This document shows positions 22,927 through 34,496 of a stretch of DNA of 64,000 nt, one piece after another; position 1 is the stretch's first letter, and every line of letters begins with the position of its first letter. Below the pieces are notes generated by a model. It ran no database searches. It was given only the letters and a program-made list of their open reading frames with translations, and had not been told where the DNA came from. Both the position numbers and the translations under genes were made by a program. The DNA comes from Isoetes taiwanensis (Eukaryota > Streptophyta > Lycopodiopsida > Isoetales > Isoetaceae), in contig JAJEKV010000062.1 of assembly GCA_021234155.1 (NCBI GenBank), positions 4,655,025 through 4,719,024 on the forward strand, in the 5' to 3' direction.

Positions 22927-24844
22927 TTTTTTTATGCATATGATATCAAATACTACTGACCATGGCTATTTCAAGCCAGCATATGGCAAGGCGAAAGAAT
23001 TAAATAATATAGCCTCTTATGTTATCTTAGAATACAACATGTCTTCTAGAGAATAAGGGCAACTAAATATCATAAGTTATACGAAAGGCAAAATTAGGTT
23101 ATCTCCACAATAGCAGCGGCCCGAACTGGAAACGGAGCGGTTCGCAATCCCGAACACATGGAGACTGTTGACGCTTGCACTGCATATTGCCAATGGATGG
23201 TTGTATTCGATCCAGGTGGATGCCCTAACTATAGTAGTTGTATACATCTCAAAACTTATAGCTCCAAAGCTCCTGGCCAAATACTTCCACGGCTGATGGG
23301 CAGACTGAAAGGAGGGCTTAACAAGGCTACCATTGCCAGAAGAGAAGAAGAAATGAAAAATGCTGCAAAGAGGAAGGTACTGTATGATTTCCATAAGCCC
23401 ACTAAAGCTCCTAAGACACAGGGGATTGTGATCACTGATGGGGAAGAAAACAGCAAGTTTGATGCTGCCATGAATAGTGAAATAGAATTTGTAAATTCAA
23501 AGAGCAAGGAAAAGCATGAGAACGATACAAGTTATGATGAGCATCCAGCAAATCAAGACCATACTGCTGAGCAAGACAACAATGCTAATATTGGAGGCTA
23601 CAACAACAATCAGGTCTGATTTTTTAAATTAAAGGCTGGACTAATTCATAAGCTGGTAATGTTCGAATTTATATGATCGACCTAGCAATAGTATTTACCA
23701 ATAGATCTAGGAATGTTCCTAGCATGTAGAAGAGATCTGATATGCACTATAATCCAGATAAAAATCTCTGGAAAAGCAGTGCTATAAGGCATGGCATGCT
23801 GGGAAAACAGGTTGTAAACATAGGCCCCATGTTACTGGGCGAATTTCAGCACTACACCTCATAATTATAAGCTACAGATCTGATTCAATGATAAGGCAGG
23901 ATGATGGCTCTTAGATCAATGGTTGGATACTAATGGTTCCCTCACATTTTATATTAAAGCTGTTAGCAAAATTCCAGGGCTCATGGTAACACCAGCGCAA
24001 TGAAGAAACTAATTTCTAACTGATAAATGGAACCTATGAGATGGGCTTGTATTTTAGCTGGAAAATTATGTGGTGAAGGGCGATAAGCCGAATAGATCCA
24101 ATGCTTACCTGTAATAGCTTAGGCATTTTACCTTGTACAAGGCTGACTTGCTTATGGTTCTATTGCGGTGTAACCCAGCTCTATTCCTCCATGGTGTTAA
24201 TTTTTCATGGTGCAGAGGATATTATCTTAAAAATTACTGGTGGATTCTAAACTTTTGATGAAATTTTAGCTTTAAATGGCTAAAGTTTTTTTACCTAGTC
24301 TATTTCTGTTTTGTTATGCAAATACAACAGAATTTATCATGTTAAACATATGAAATACTGCATAGTATGTTTTATGAACATGATTGAATATTATATTTAG
24401 ACTGAAGTTATATTTTAGATCTTCCGTCATGAAGGTTATTGTCATGATAGTCTTAATACAATGGATATTCCTTCTTTTTTGAGATGTATTACAAAAAACA
24501 AAGAATCTTTTTCTATTATTCTTGATTAAATGGTATTATCGATGGAAAATTACATTTTTGCTGCTCAATTCTGTTAAAATTCTTTTGTTATTGTCTTGAT
24601 ATCTTGTCTTGTTAATAACATTAGTGCAACAGGGTATAATTTTATCCTAGGTTCTGTAAAAACTTTAAATTCTTAAAACATGACGTTTAAATGTTCAAAT
24701 CAGGGCCTAAATAGATATTACACCTATGTCTATTTAGGGCTGCATATTGATGGTCTTAATAATTCCTAAATAGGATTTATTAGGGCTTAATAGTCTGGAT
24801 AGTCTACTGTACAGATTAAAAAGGTTTTTTTTTTTTTTTTTTTT
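22927..24844 (+). repeat. Right direct terminal repeat (~1.9 kb) of the RT element
   Basis: This is the second copy of the 16793-18680 repeat, preceded by T7 (22927-22933) and followed by T20 (24825-24844). It keeps the 153-codon ORF, and its CAG/CTG sites are regular. Beyond the T20 tract the sequence is unrelated, so exon 2 of ORF1 is absent here. The two repeats bracket ORF1 exon 2 and ORF2 to make an element of about 8.1 kb (16775-24844). Confidence 0.88.
23158..23619 (+). CDS. Second copy of ORF1 exon 1 (153 codons) in the right repeat
   Basis: It is identical to the left copy except one Arg-to-His change (GAGCGTCC versus GAGCATCC). With no downstream exon 2, it can make at most a short protein that stops at the TGA just past the predicted donor. 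No domain is recognised. It may serve only as part of the terminal repeat. Confidence 0.5.
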   Translation: METVDACTAYCQWMVVFDPGGCPNYSSCIHLKTYSSKAPGQILPRLMGRLKGGLNKATIARREEEMKNAAKRKVLYDFHKPTKAPKTQGIVITDGEENSKFDAAMNSEIEFVNSKSKEKHENDTSYDEHPANQDHTAEQDNNANIGGYNNNQV

Positions 24845-25814
24845 CCAAATTTGGCACGAATCTTAAGAAATGGAATATGAGGGTCATATGACAACAAAAA
24901 TTCTTTTTTCCGCATAGAATTTTTTTTTTGATGCTCTACCAAATGGACGAATCTTTTTGCAAAAATGAACATCTTGATTTTTGGCTAAAAATGAGGCTAA
25001 ATTTGGTGAGGTGGCAAGTTTATGGAGTGATGTGGCAAATGGGTGATGGCATGGCACAATGAAAGCAAGGTGGAAAAATGACTTTTTTCTAGTCAAAACT
25101 TTCTGTGAAGTGGTGATGAGGTGGATGACACGTGTATTGTGATGCGGATGTATTTGGGTGATGATGTGGATGGTATCCCTTTTTACCTTTTCAAGATGAT
25201 ATGGATTATTTGGCATTTATGCACATACACGTTAGAACTTTTATGCAATGACTTGGAAGACTTGCTTTTTTAAAATTGCTTGGAAAAATGTACATTTTCT
25301 CTCTCTAGTTTTATTTTTAAAGAGAGAAAATAGTCTTAGACCATAGGAATAGCCAAATTTGGTGAAGTTTTTTGCATTTTCTCAAGATAGTGGGTGGATG
25401 ATGGGTGTATGATGTGCTTTGACTAGAAAAAACACTTTTTGCCAACTTTGGCTAGGGAATATGGTGATAGGGCATGGAGATGGGATTTGTGAAGCATGAA
25501 GGGTGTTTCATGGACAGGATCAAGATGGTAGGAACATGTAAGAAATAGGATTCATGCCAAAATAACTTGGATTTAACCACATACCAATGAATCTTGAGGG
25601 GTCTTCAACTTTAAGCTCAATTCTTCTTGCTTGAATCTCAAACTTCTTGCCATACTTGTACGATGTCCAATGAATGTCCTTCCCTTGTTTCTTCATCATA
25701 GGTATCTCCTTGGTGTCTTCAAAGATGGAAGTGGCTCATGCACATATGTATTAGTCAAATGTTAATCAAATGTGCAAAGCATGTGCATAGCTCTTCCATG
25801 CTGCCAAAATGTAA
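24845..25814. other. Low-complexity TGATG/GGTGG-rich stretch, no gene
   Basis: Many short GTGATG, GATGTGG and TTTGGC motifs recur irregularly. ORFs here are by-products of this composition. No transposon end is recognised. Confidence 0.4.
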
Positions 25815-27665
25815 CATCACATGGTCAGCTCAGTGTTTGCAACGCTACTAGCCGGGATCCTCGAACAACAATTGACGAGCCAGACAAAGGCAGCAGAAGT
25901 GCGGGCCCTCATGCAGGCGAGATTCAGGCTGTGTCACTCAATTATTGATCACATCTTCACACTATAAACTCTCATTGAGGACATCAGGAACCGTCGGCAA
26001 GGCCTGTATTACGCTTTGTAGACTTCGCCAAGGCTTTCGACACGGTGCCTCGACTTTGGGCAAGGTTGAAATAGCCGGGGGTTCCCGCGGAGCTGCAAAA
26101 TGCGATGTGTAGGCTATATGAGACATGCTCAGGCCAGTCGCAACTGGCAAGCCAGCCATTCAAGAACAGTATTGGGGTCTGCCAGGAATGCTCTCTCTCT
26201 CCCACAATGTTTGGACTATACAATAATTAGTTGAAGAGTTAGCTTGTTGCCAATGGAGGCGACGAAGATCAACTTTTGCACCAGATCTCCAGGCAGTTGA
26301 TATATGCTGATGATACGAACCTCCTAGCTTACACTTAGGCGAATATACATCGCCATCTTGATGCCCTATACACATTCTGCCAGGCAACTGACATGCGCAT
26401 CAATTTGGCCAAGATCAAGGTGGTCCTCATATCATCCGCACGAGAGCCAGGGCCCACCACCCTCACTTATTGGGATTAGAATGTGGAAGTGGTACCCGCC
26501 TACAAATATTTGGGAGTGGAATTTTCGTTTGCCATGTGTTGGGACAGTTCCATCCGGCTACGAGCGGCAGCATGCTAAAAAGCACTGTATGCCATGTAGA
26601 ACAATAGCCACAGGGCAGAGCTGTGTGATTGGGCCCACCAATCGGACCTATTCAAGGTATTAGTGGAGCCCGTCCTTTTATATGGGATCGATGTCTAGGG
26701 CCTGGTGGTGTCTTTTGCCACCTGGAATGACTTAGAGCAAATGCAGAAAGTTTTTGTCGCACGGGCACTGGGGTTGAAATCCACAATGCCATATCGAATA
26801 CTGTTATAGGAAGACATGCTTCCTGCCTCTTCAGAGGGGGGAGGGGAGGCTTTGACTGCCACATCATCTATTTCCCGAAGATGGTCAGTATAAACGGTGC
26901 TCGACTCCCTAACTGGCTTACACTGTGGCAAGGGACTTAGCGCTTGAAAGCCTGCTGGTGGGAAAAGAGGGCTCAATGGTTGGCTAGATGGAATGTGCGG
27001 GAGCATAGGTGCATCCAAATGCAAACGGAGGCCAATTGCCACAACTTGAGACAGTACCTTGGCACATGCTTTCTCAGCAAGCTTTGCGATGCCAGTGCCC
27101 TTGAACATGTCAAGATGACACATTACTAGTGCCACATAAACCCATGTTGGAGAGAGGCCCGCAACAATACCTGTGCATCCATCTGCCGAAAAAACACGAT
27201 CCATTACGTCAATTCGCACAGGTGCACACTGCCTCCAAATTGAGATGGGGAGATGGAATGGGGAGTCGTGCTAGGACAAGCTTTGTCAACATTACCAAGG
27301 GGGAGCACTGCAAGATGAATGCCACACCCTTCAGAGCTGTCCAACTTATGATCAAATCCAGGCATACTACACTGAGATGGTCAGGCCCGGCTAGCTGCTA
27401 CATGAGATGTTGGGCACGACCTTGGTATGGATGCCTTCAAGAGATCATAAATCGGTGGGATCAGCTGTTCCTCGGGAACTCGCTTGAGGTGCGTATGTAT
27501 TTTCTTCTCGTGGTATATATTTGTACCCCCCAAAAACCCTCCGGGGCGGGGGTTTTTTAATCGGAACAATAGTAAGTCTGATGTGCCATTTTGTTGGGTC
27601 CCCTAGGCCAATTGCTCTCTGTGGACGATAAAACCTCTTCTATTCTATTCTATTCTATTCTATTC
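25815..27665 (+). pseudogene. Decayed LINE with TTCTA-repeat tail
   Basis: This is a 5'-truncated non-LTR retrotransposon. The frame shifts often, but RT blocks are recognisable in order: QARFRLCHSIIDHIFTL (about 25910-25965), motif A FVDFAKAFDTVPR (about 26020-26055), a motif B relative GVRQECSLSPTMFG (about 26175-26215) and motif C QLIYADDTNLLAYT (about 26293-26335). The 3' UTR has a hairpin-like block (AAAACCCTCCGGGGCGGGGGTTTTTTAATC region, 27530-27562) and the phrase GTGGACGATAAAAC before a (TTCTA)n tail at 27630-27665. The same 3' end recurs elsewhere in the window on both strands. Confidence 0.85.
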
Positions 27666-28289
27666 TTAACATTGGATACTTTTTTATCGTTGCCCATAGT
27701 CGTTATTCCAGTTCATTATGAGAATTGTTGCAATAAATAAGTGACATCCAAATACACTTCCCTTTGAAAATTACTAAAGAGTCCCATGTATTGACATCCA
27801 ATAACATCTATCAAACAAAATTTCAAGCTCATTGAAGGAAGTGGTGATAGACAGATACCATAGTGCTTGGCCTCTCCCAATGAAATTACCTATTCATATA
27901 GCTAAAGGATGAATATATTGGTATGTATGGAAGAGAACGGCACATCTAGCTTGTTGCAATCGTTGAGAATGTTTTTGAAACAAATTAGTTGCTTGAAAAT
28001 TGAGGAGAATATTGTTCAAGAAATATAGGACCTCTTAATATATGAATATTTATTGTTGTTTGTTATCCGTTCATGATCCAATTTGGACGTGTAGATGTTG
28101 TCATACCTTACAGCAAGAGATGTATTTGGTAGTTTTGAAGGTTTGTTATCCTTCAAAAATAAATGGGGGGCCTTCTAGGGGGAAAGGGGGGAAGGGGGAG
28201 GTTATTAAAGCATGCCTTTTCTTGAAGAACAACATAAAAAATCCGCATGATACCCTATACAAATAAACAAGGTGCATATCCATTTGTTG
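27666..28289. other. Intergenic, no gene recognised
   Basis: AT-rich, apart from a G-rich patch at 28165-28200. I recognise no gene or element. Confidence 0.35.
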
Positions 28290-28319
28290 TCATAATTTTT
28301 TACATGAAGGCACTTTCAT

Positions 28320-28359
28320 TATGGATGGATGGATGGATGAATGGATGGATGGATAGATG

Positions 28360-28433
<74 letters not shown>

Positions 28434-28640
28434 TGTTTTAACGCCGCTAGGCAGCATCCAACTGGCTATGTGACCACACACCACATTACATTCCTCGGTT
28501 GGGCCCTGCCCCCAACCACTTTACATTGCATCTGTGGGATTTGATGCCAACAGTTCAAAGTGCGATTCTGGCAGTCTCGAACTCGAGACCTGTAGTTGCT
28601 ATTACATCAATATTGTACATAATACTTTAAGAAGAATGTA
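28320..28640 (-). mobile_element. SINE-like element with (TATC)n tail
   Basis: Read on the minus strand, a pol III B-box match GTTCGAGAC (28574-28582, inside GAGTTCGAGACTGCC) is followed by about 150 bases ending CCAACTGGATGC...GCGTTAAAAC-like sequence and then a long (TATC)n/(CATC)n microsatellite (28321-28432 on this window). A truncated second copy of the same 3' end with a shorter tail lies at 34083-34141. A clear A box is not visible, so the 5' part may be missing. Confidence 0.5.
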
Positions 28641-28649
28641 AAATACTTT

Positions 28650-29186
28650 GGCAGGTGATTCATCGCTCTTTGAGAGTTAATGAGATGGTTCATCGCTTTA
28701 AGCCGGGAGTAAGCCCACTTTGCCCAATGTGTGAGCGGTGCATTGAAACATTGGAGCACTGTTTATATTTGTGTGCGTAATGAGTAGTCTTAGGTCCCGT
28801 CCGCATTCTCTTTTGGAGTATCTTTGGATAGTCAGCACTTTCTTTTGGGTATTTATCCAAATCAGTGGACTGCTTCTAAAAGGATTGCATTTCACATGGC
28901 AAAGTCTTGGCTAATATGGAGTGTATGGAAGCGAAGGCGAAGAAAGGTCTTTTATGATAAGCGTATTTCTTCTCAGGTGGTGCTTCAAGAAATTCGTAAG
29001 AAGTTGTATAATTGCTTTCAGATCTCCAATTGGCCTGATCGTATTAAAATTCCAATATGGAGTGATCATCTAAAAGTGATTGATGCTTCAGGGACATTTC
29101 TTACTTCTGGAAGTACTTTGTAATATTTTGAGTGTATAATATGAAGTAAAACACGTTCTTCAAAAAAAAAAAAAAAGAAAAAGATT
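28650..29186 (+). pseudogene. LINE ORF2 C-terminus and poly(A) tail
   Basis: A plus-strand fragment with a zf-RVT-type zinc motif (SPLCPMCERC...EHCLYLC, about 28712-28780), then LLGIYPNQW and the WSVWKRRRRKVF block (28920-28960), a stop near 29121 and an A-rich tail at 29161-29186. It is closely related in layout to the LINE at 37.9-45.2 kb. A frameshift and stops lie between the zinc motif and the Trp/Arg block, so it is a dead 5'-truncated copy. Confidence 0.75.
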
Positions 29187-30159
29187 CAACATGCACATAC
29201 TTTAAAAGGAGGGTAAATTTATCTTGATGCACTTAAAGTAGAAAATAGAAAGTACAACCTATAACAACCTAGTTAGGAAGTCCTTCAAGAAGAGGACGTA
29301 ATCATTTTACTAAATCCACATGAAAAACTTATGGAGGCTACAATTCCCTTATGAAAATAGCATGAACCACTTTTAATATACTTAGAAAATTTGAAATCTA
29401 AATAGGAGGAACTTGCAAAGCTAAGGCAGTCATATCTGTAATGGATTTAGCAACTTAGCACCAACATGAAGATGTAAGTAATGTTGCCATTATATAAGAG
29501 TGCATTTTTAATGGTGAAATAAATGATTATGCGCTAGTGCATGCAATGTGTTCATGCATGCAGTGTGTGCATGCATGCAAGGTCATTGTTAAATTATAGC
29601 GCAACAATATTATTCTAGATTTTTTGGGAAGCAGTTTTCTATGGGAAAGAAGCCTTTTTGTTGTGGAGGATGTGCTTGCACCAGATTGATCAGAATTAAG
29701 CCAAGGAGAAGGACAAAGTATTTCCAGGTGGGGGTCAAGTCTTACATCTGGGGTTCTTGTGACGTCCATGTTTTGGTTGGCGTAGTTTTGGGAAAGCTTA
29801 ATGAGCTTTAATGATGGTTTGGGATTAAGGCATGATCTGAATTGATTATCATCTATGGTTTTTATATAATCATATAGTGGAGATTGATTCTGAATAGCTG
29901 AGAAATTGATGAGTTTAACACATATAATTGTATTTGATGCTATTAAATTGTCTTAGGTTGTTGGTCCTTAAAAGTATATCATGTCGGTGATTTAATCGTT
30001 CTACGAGCATAGGATCATACTTACTATTGTCAATGTAGCTTGTTGTTAATATTTGCATTTAATTAAAGGAATTATGATTTATCATATCTCTGATTTGGTT
30101 GGCTTAGTAAAGTACAATTATGCATGCATGGATTATTGTTAAAAGCATGTTTTTGGGAT
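29187..30159. other. Intergenic, no gene recognised
   Basis: AT-rich, with a GCATGC-rich patch at 29535-29580. No supported gene. Confidence 0.35.
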
Positions 30160-31140
30160 GTATCATGGTGTGGTTGGTTACCCACTAATATGGCATGATG
30201 GTTTGCTACACAATTTGGTTGACATTAAGAATCCCTTGTTGGAATATGCTTTGATATATTCTTATGCAAAGTGCTATAATGGTATTGGAATGCTCTGTGA
30301 TATAATCCTCTGGGCCCGGAGTCTAGATGCGATGGTCTAGACTCGCGGTTATTGCATAGTGATATGTGAATGGCTTATTTGAACATCCGGCATTGGTACC
30401 TTAGGGTACAAGGTCTTGCACAATTAAGTGGTCCTCCAATGCTGGACGCAGCGTGGATGGTTGCGTACACATGTGGTTTACCCCGCCTCTATGTCACTGG
30501 TCTGATCAACCGAGTTGACCATGCTCAGACCCAGAGGAATATTAGTTGTTGTCTATGTTGCCATGGTTGCTAAGTTATTATTATGTTAATTGGGACATCT
30601 TCTATTGAATTGCAATGGTTGTAGTATGTAGTAGATATTCACGGATAAATTGTGCATTGTGGGATATGCTTGTATGGATTACTAACTTGAGTTCCAAGGG
30701 CAAGGCTACGGTAAGGTTAAGTTTCTGGATGGATGCATTATGTTGTTGATGCTTAGGCATGTCATAGAACCTCGATCCCCACTTAGTCCTTGTGACTAAC
30801 CCCATTGTGGTGTAAGCAGACGTGGCGCTGGAGTGTAGCCAAGCTTCGGGAAGGCGAGACTAGGAATTGTATTGCAAATAAATAAGCTTATTGATTATCA
30901 TAAGGATTGGCTTGAAGCTATAATTGCTAAGTTCATGGATGTAGCGTGAGAATATTATTATCGGTTATGGGGGAATAGTTTTTGAAACCTTGGAACATTG
31001 ATATAAAGATTAAATTCTTTACCTAAGTGTTATTATTGCGGATGCACGAGTTATTTTCTTAAGTTTTTAGGCTTAAGTAGATCCAATGGTCAAGATTGAT
31101 GGGATCTCCAGTTACCATAAATGTTAACTGGCCAGGCCCG
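30160..31140 (+). repeat. Gypsy-type LTR-like segment upstream of a tRNA-Met primer site
   Basis: The segment precedes a primer-binding site, and parts of it recur in the same orientation at 32340-32470 and 33105-33960 and inverted at 31985-32330. Shared blocks include GGTCTAGACTCGCGGTTATTGCA and GTCCTCCAATGCTGGACG. The exact 5' boundary is not clear. It is a likely LTR of a nested or rearranged LTR retrotransposon; no complete polyprotein is attached. Confidence 0.55.
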
Positions 31141-31147
31141 TCCGAGT

Positions 31148-31159
31148 TGGTATCAGAGC
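31148..31159 (+). promoter_or_regulatory. LTR-retrotransposon primer-binding site (tRNA-iMet type)
   Basis: TGGTATCAGAGC, the classical plant retrotransposon primer-binding site complementary to the 3' end of initiator tRNA-Met, lies directly downstream of the LTR-like segment. An inverse copy of the same motif is present next to the copia 5' LTR at 60968-60979. Confidence 0.75.
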
Positions 31160-31984
31160 ATAGTTGGATCCTTGGGTGTATGATAGCGAAATCTAGATTC
31201 AAGTTGAGGTTGTTGGATTATGCTAATAGTATTCAATTGAATATATGTGGAGATGACAGCCTCAGAGCAGGCGTGACAAATTGTTTTATGAAGGTATGTG
31301 AAGTGGATTACATTGTATTTCTATAATCTTGGTTGATTCTCCCTTATGACGCCAAATCGACCTCTGTCAGGCTCAAATCGGCCCATTCCAGGGCTGTACC
31401 ATGCTTTTCTAGCACTTCAGGATCGACAAATTTTACCGTCGTTCTGCTAGCAGTATGCAAATAAAACCTTGCCATCTTTGCCAGTTCTTGCCTCTGCAGT
31501 ATTTTCTAACCCATCCTTCAAGAATTCTATTCATTCTAAGCTTTCTCAGCTTGTTCTGTGCTGGATTGAAATGTTTACATGATGGAGATTATTAGATTTA
31601 TTACAAACTATGTGATCTTCAAATATTCAAAATCTCTATCTACAAACCATGCATGCTTGTTCATAACCACATCCATATAATTCAATTCTAAATCTATGCT
31701 AGGTTCCAGAAACAATCACTGTTAAAGCAAACACAACTTTACTAACGCTAGAAAACCCCAGGTGTAAGGCTTGATCCCCACCTGAAAAATCCGTTTGCTC
31801 CTTCTGCAATTCCAGCAATGCTCCCAGATCGCTGCACACACTAGCTCCTTCAGCAATCCATCCGCAATCTATCTCCTTCCAAAAAACTCCACCAACACAT
31901 GCACCAAGATATTCACCGTACTTATTATTAACCACCAGTATTTTTTGTCCATATAATCTCTGCATATACGATGTATAAGTCTGC

Positions 31985-32330
31985 ATGTATTTGTGACAGG
32001 CCTGGCCAGTTAACCTCTTGGAAATTGGAGATCCCATCATTTCGACCGTTGGATCTACTTAAGCCTAAGTGACCATGCATACTTAGTTAAAGAATTTAAT
32101 CTTTATGTCTGTATTTCAAGGTCAAATACTTGAATACTCCCATAACCAATAATATTCTCAGACAACAATTCATGAGCTCAACAATTATAACTTCAAGCCA
32201 AAGTTTAATAGTAATAATTAAGTTTATTTATTTGGCAATTCCAATTTCTACTCTCGTCTTCCCGAAGCTGGGCTATACTTTGGAGTATCTCGCATTTCTG
32301 CTTACACCGAATGTAAGCTTGCTACGGAAA
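31985..32330 (-). repeat. Inverted LTR-like arm
   Basis: This is an inverted, diverged copy of 30800-31138. It shares, in reverse order, CAGTTAACC, GATCTACTTAAGCCTAAG, TAACCAATAATATTCTCA and CTTCCCGAAGCTGGGC. Its retroelement-side end reads ...GGCCAGGCCTGTCACA on the minus strand, ending in CA as an LTR should. The 31160-31984 sequence between the arms has no clear coding domain. Confidence 0.55.
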
Positions 32331-32339
32331 TGTGCCTAG

Positions 32340-33640
32340 TGATGCCGTGTGGAATTCAGAGTAATATGATCTATATATGGTATAATTCTTTGATATAGAC
32401 CTCTGGGGCTGGAGTCTATGTGCAATGGTCTAGACTCGCAGTTATTGCACAGTGCTATGTGAAGGTTATTTAGGCATCATAAGGGAGAATCAAGGAGTTT
32501 TAATCAAGATTTGGCAGCCACATATCTAATTTTGGGAGCCAAGAACAACCCGGAAATCTCCCGATTTGGGCTACAAACAGCTTGAAATGATCTGAATCTT
32601 CTTTAGAAGGCAAAATCAGGAGGATTCGGGAGGATTTGGGAGCCGTGATGCGGGATTTGAGGGCCTGGAGGCCGGAATCGTGGGCTAGAGGCCGTGTTCA
32701 TGATCTGTAAACTGTAAACTAGGTTAGGTTAAATAAAAAGATAATAATTAGGATATTGGGTTAATGTATTTAACTAAAGGCAAGGGTTAAATATTGAAAT
32801 ACTTGGAATTAGATTGATTAGAGATGGGTAAAATACATGGTAGAGGTATTAGATTGGGAATGGGCACCAGAACCATTAGACTAGCTAGCAGGACTTATGG
32901 AAGCCACCGTCACTAAGCCCATAAATAATAATTTGAAGGAAATTAATCTAGCAAAAACAATAACAAGATACTAGCGGAGGTTGTATTCTTTTAAGCAATG
33001 GATGTTGCATGTTGCATTGTAGAGATAGTAATATTCATATGAGCTCATAATTGGATTTTCTTTGTTGCATTAAATGTAAACTATTTTGATGTAAGCTTGC
33101 TATGAGAATGTGTCTAGTGATGCTGTGTGGAATTCAGAGTAATATAATCTAAATATGGTATAATTCTTTGATATAGACCAGAGTAATATAATCTAAATAT
33201 GGTATAATTCTTTGATATAGACCTCTGGGGCGGAGTCCACATGTGATGGTCTAGATTCGCGGTTATTGCACAGTGCTATGTGAATGGTTATTGAACATCG
33301 GGCGTTGGTACCGTATGGTGCGACATCATGCACAGTTAAGTGGTCCTCCAATGCTGGACGTAACGTGGATGGGTATGTACACACGTGGTTACCCCGCCTC
33401 TATGTCACTGGCCTGATCAGCCGAGTTGACCTTGCTCAGACCCAGAGGAATATTGGTTGTGAAATATGATGCTATGGTTGCTTAGCCGCTATTATTATGT
33501 TATTTTGAATGTTGGAATTGAGTTGCAATGGTTGTATTATATAGTAGACATTCATGGTTAGATTATGCATTGTTGACATATTTGTTTAGACTATTAACTT
33601 GAGTTTCAGGGCGAGGCTACAATAAAGTTAAGTTATTGTA
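32340..33640 (+). repeat. Further LTR-like segments with an internal 44-bp tandem duplication
   Basis: The 32340-32470 and 33105-33640 parts resemble the 30.2-30.8 kb LTR segment. A ~44-bp unit (AGAGTAATATAATCT... to ...GATATAGACC) is exactly duplicated at about 33137-33180 and 33181-33223. Between 32480 and 33100 no gene is recognised. Confidence 0.5.
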
Positions 33641-33919
33641 TAAGGGTAGCACAATTGGGATTGGATTCCCGGCTTGGCAGCGACCGGCGTAGCCGGGAGC
33701 TGCAAACCGGGAATCCAGGACCAATTGTGCTACCCTTACAATATCACAGTTGGGGAGCGCAAGATCCGGTTTCCATGATCAAAATTTGCTGTGATTCTTA
33801 CCTGTGCAGCCGGTGGTGAAGAATGAAGAATGGAAATAGGATTCCTTGAAATCGGCAGGGGCGACGTGGGTGCCTGAGAATGCACCACCGGAAATAGCAG
33901 CGACCCAACTGTGATATTG
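33641..33919. repeat. Two abutting inverted-repeat elements inserted in LTR-like sequence
   Basis: IR1 (33641-33738) has ends TAAGGGTAGCACAATTGG and its inverse. IR2 (33739-33919) has ends CAATATCACAGTTGGG and its inverse. They touch with no spacer. Together they interrupt LTR-like sequence that is continuous in the 30.7-kb copy. They look like MITEs; no transposase, and target duplications are ambiguous. Confidence 0.7.
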
Positions 33920-34082
33920 TTACTGGATTAATGCATTATATTGTTGATGCTTAGGCCCCTTTGCGCTCCTTAACGCCCCCCTTTGCACCGCCCCTTTGTG
34001 CTCTTTAACTCTCATGGATCTTTTATCTCTGCTGCCCTTGCGGCTTGAAACCCCTTGCCCCAAATCAAAATGCGAGCCCAGC

Positions 34083-34141
34083 ATGGAATAAGATAGATAG
34101 ATAGTAGTTTTAACGTCACGCCACTAGGCAGCATCCAACTG
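34083..34141 (-). repeat. Truncated SINE-like 3' end
   Basis: AGATAGATAGATAG followed by TTTTAACGTCACGCC and CTAGGCAGCATCCAACTGG repeats the 3' end of the 28.3-kb SINE-like element in the same orientation. Confidence 0.5.
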
Positions 34142-34146
34142 GAATA

Positions 34147-34184
34147 AGATCTGCATAAGGAACCCCTGTTGCTTATGCAGATCT
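34147..34184. repeat. Short perfect hairpin
   Basis: AGATCTGCATAAG and its exact inverse are separated by 12 bases. Confidence 0.6.
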
Positions 34185-34496
34185 AGCAACATGTACACAC
34201 ACAGATCCAACAAGAAAAAGAGCATATACAAACGTAGATTCAGCAGAAAAACATCCGAAACAAGAAGCCTACAACAAAAGCTCGACCTTCATTGCTAAAG
34301 AAAACTGATAGCGCTATTGGTCTGCAAAGACCCAGAAGCTTAGACAAAGAAGGAAACACATACAATGACAGATGCAACCTCTACTGACCATCCAAGAAGC
34401 TACCATCCAAGAACCTAGATGGGAGCAGAGCACCATAGCAACCATCACCGAAGTTGGGCCGCCATAGCCACAGAAATGAACCGCTAGAATTTACTC

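Noticed and set aside
16775-24844. Calling the 1.9-kb repeats ordinary LTRs
   Set aside because: No TG...CA ends, no tRNA primer site after the left repeat, no integrase or RNase H, and RT motifs unlike copia or gypsy.
28321-28432. GATA repeat as a CRISPR-like or coding array
   Set aside because: Simple microsatellite forming the tail of a SINE-like element; the apparent IYLSIYLS protein is an artefact of the repeat.
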